NCBI GenBank assembly: GCA_036399835.1
Contig: DASWMI010000025.1
Location: 1 to 17,769, forward strand
Length of the DNA: 17,769 nucleotides
Reading direction: 5' to 3'
Origin: DASYML01 sp036399835
GTDB lineage: Bacteria > Acidobacteriota > Blastocatellia > Pyrinomonadales > Pyrinomonadaceae
Below the pieces are notes generated by a model. The model was not told the origin of the DNA. It saw only the letters and a program-made list of their open reading frames with translations, and ran no database searches. Positions 16,650 through 17,769 of this stretch are shown in pieces. Position 1 is the stretch's first letter. Each line of letters begins with the position of its first letter. Both the position numbers and the translations under genes were made by a program.

Positions 16650-17769
16650 ATGATTTCAAGAGGTCAGCTCGCGGCGTTCTGTGCTTTGATGCTTGCGACA
16701 TTGATTGCGACAGCTTCGCAGGCACAGGACAAAACTCCTGCCCCCTCGAAGAAAGAGCCTGCGCCGAGCAGCGAAACACAGGATTCCCTCAAGGTCTTTA
16801 TAGAAGAAGTGCGCATCCCCATCACGGCTTATGACGAGAGCGGGCGCTTTGACCCGACGGTTAATCTAGACGACCTGATGGTCAGGGAAGACGGTGTTTT
16901 GCAACAGCTCAAGAGCATTTATCGCATTCCGGCCAGCGTCCTACTGCTGCTCGATACGGGCGGCGAGTTGAATCTTGCCAAGGATGTCAGCCTGACGCGC
17001 GAAGTCGCCCTCGGTCTTGCGGGCGCTCTACGCGCAGACGACCAGGTCGCCGTCATGCAGGTTAATAACCGTGTCGAGCTGGTCCAGCCCTGGACCAGAG
17101 ATCAAGCTGCGGTCAGACAGTCTCTCCAAAGCAAGCTTCTCTCAGGCAAGCGCAGCGCGCTAACGCAGGGTCTGCACGCCGCCGCCGAGCAGTTAAAGAA
17201 GATTCCGTCCGGCAATCGCCATCTGGTTTTAGTCTCTGACGGGCTTGATTCGCGCGGCGTTCAGGCAGAGTTTGACGCGGCTATCAAGAGCCTGATAGCC
17301 GCCAACATCACAGTGCACGTGATTAGCTACACCTCTCTCGGACTGGCGGCGAAAAAGCCTAAGTCCTCTCGCCCCAGACGCGAGAGCATCGTGCCGAAGG
17401 ATGTCATCCTGGCAACGCCGCGCACCAGAATCCCCTGGGAGACGGAGCCGGACCTGAGAGAAATATCGGAAAAGAGCGGCGGCGTGATAATTGATATAGA
17501 ACGCTGGCTTGGGCGCGGCGTGGACATCAGGGAAGCCCTCAAACAGCGCGAGAAGGAGTTTGGCAATCTGGCTGAAGAGACCGGCGGAAGCCTGCAACTG
17601 CCCGCGACCGCCGACGAGATGGTCCGACAGGTCAGGGAGGTAGCCAGAGAGATTGACTCGCAGTACGTGATTACATACAAGCCGCAGCGCCCGCTGAATT
17701 CCGCTTCGGCCAGCGAATATCGAAAGATTGATGTCATCCCTCGCCGCGTCGGATTAAAGGTCAGGGCCA
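16650..17769 (+). CDS. Secreted VWFA-domain protein, acidobacterial type (3' truncated)
   Basis: The first 373 codons are inside the window and the frame is open at the edge. A signal peptide (core LAAFCALMLATLIATA, cut after ASQA near residue 25) is followed by a low-complexity PAPSKKEPAPS linker. Then comes the family-typical opening, IPITAYDESGRF and MVREDGVLQQ, and the VWFA fold from about 95. The start of the MIDAS site is LLLLDTGGELN (D102): the first Asp is kept, but the two serines of the usual DxSxS are not. The later LVSDG (D197) is kept. The second half ends with EIDSQYVITYKP, also typical of the acidobacterial VWFA-related family. Such proteins probably bind other proteins outside the cytoplasm; a defined function is not known to me. 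The inverted pair of TGGWCCA motifs at 17089-17108 lies inside the coding sequence. Confidence 0.85.
   Translation, partial: MISRGQLAAFCALMLATLIATASQAQDKTPAPSKKEPAPSSETQDSLKVFIEEVRIPITAYDESGRFDPTVNLDDLMVREDGVLQQLKSIYRIPASVLLLLDTGGELNLAKDVSLTREVALGLAGALRADDQVAVMQVNNRVELVQPWTRDQAAVRQSLQSKLLSGKRSALTQGLHAAAEQLKKIPSGNRHLVLVSDGLDSRGVQAEFDAAIKSLIAANITVHVISYTSLGLAAKKPKSSRPRRESIVPKDVILATPRTRIPWETEPDLREISEKSGGVIIDIERWLGRGVDIREALKQREKEFGNLAEETGGSLQLPATADEMVRQVREVAREIDSQYVITYKPQRPLNSASASEYRKIDVIPRRVGLKVRA
17089..17108. repeat. Back-to-back CTGGTCCAG / CTGGACCAG inverted pair
   Basis: CTGGTCCAG (17089-17097), two bases, then CTGGACCAG (17100-17108) form a perfect inverted repeat within the VWFA coding sequence, where it encodes LVQPWTR. 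Both arms are copies of the motif iterated through the window. Confidence 0.7.

Noticed and set aside
16568..16834. Small open frame overlapping the start of the VWFA gene
   Set aside because: It overlaps the signal peptide region in another frame, and the VWFA frame has a ribosome site and clear domain match.

Overview
The window (mid-to-high 50s percent GC by eye, densely coded on both strands) looks like a chromosomal segment of an Acidobacteriota bacterium, probably near Blastocatellia. The main pointers are an acidobacterial-type secreted VWFA protein at the right edge, the abundance of nSTAND-WD40, CHAT-TPR and PQQ-propeller proteins, and many exported enzymes. The taxonomic placement is an inference from gene content.

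Left third (1-8098): a tightly coupled pair reads rightward. It consists of a 5'-truncated protein with two TIR-like domains and, 3 nt later, a 1331-residue nSTAND NTPase. The NTPase has one predicted membrane helix, a coiled coil and 14 WD40 repeats. Facing it, with stop codons 15 nt apart, is an exported PPC-TPR-CHAT protein whose putative His/Cys protease dyad is intact. NTPase switch, repeat sensors, TIR and caspase-like modules together resemble the conflict/signalling systems built on STAND NTPases. No partner relation across the convergent junction is proven.

Middle (8099-11343): a medium-chain dehydrogenase/quinone oxidoreductase converges on a secreted PQQ-type beta-propeller protein. 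A perfect 9-bp inverted repeat lies between them, and a good sigma-70-like promoter precedes the propeller gene.

Right part (11483-17769): an exported alkaline-phosphatase-superfamily hydrolase runs leftward. Divergent to it is a two-gene operon of a Tat-signal small subunit and a GMC flavin dehydrogenase. A two-domain GNAT protein runs leftward, and divergent to it is a VWFA protein cut by the window end.

Across all of this lies a DNA-level signal that the genes do not explain. The near-palindromic heptamer TGGWCCA occurs 30 times by hand count (about 2 expected), 13 of them as CTGGWCCAG (well under 1 expected). It is found in coding sequence of both strands, in more than one reading frame, and between genes. 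It behaves like a highly iterated palindrome and is, with the TIR/nSTAND/CHAT neighbourhood, the most interesting item here. No tRNA, rRNA, CRISPR array, insertion sequence or phage gene was recognised.
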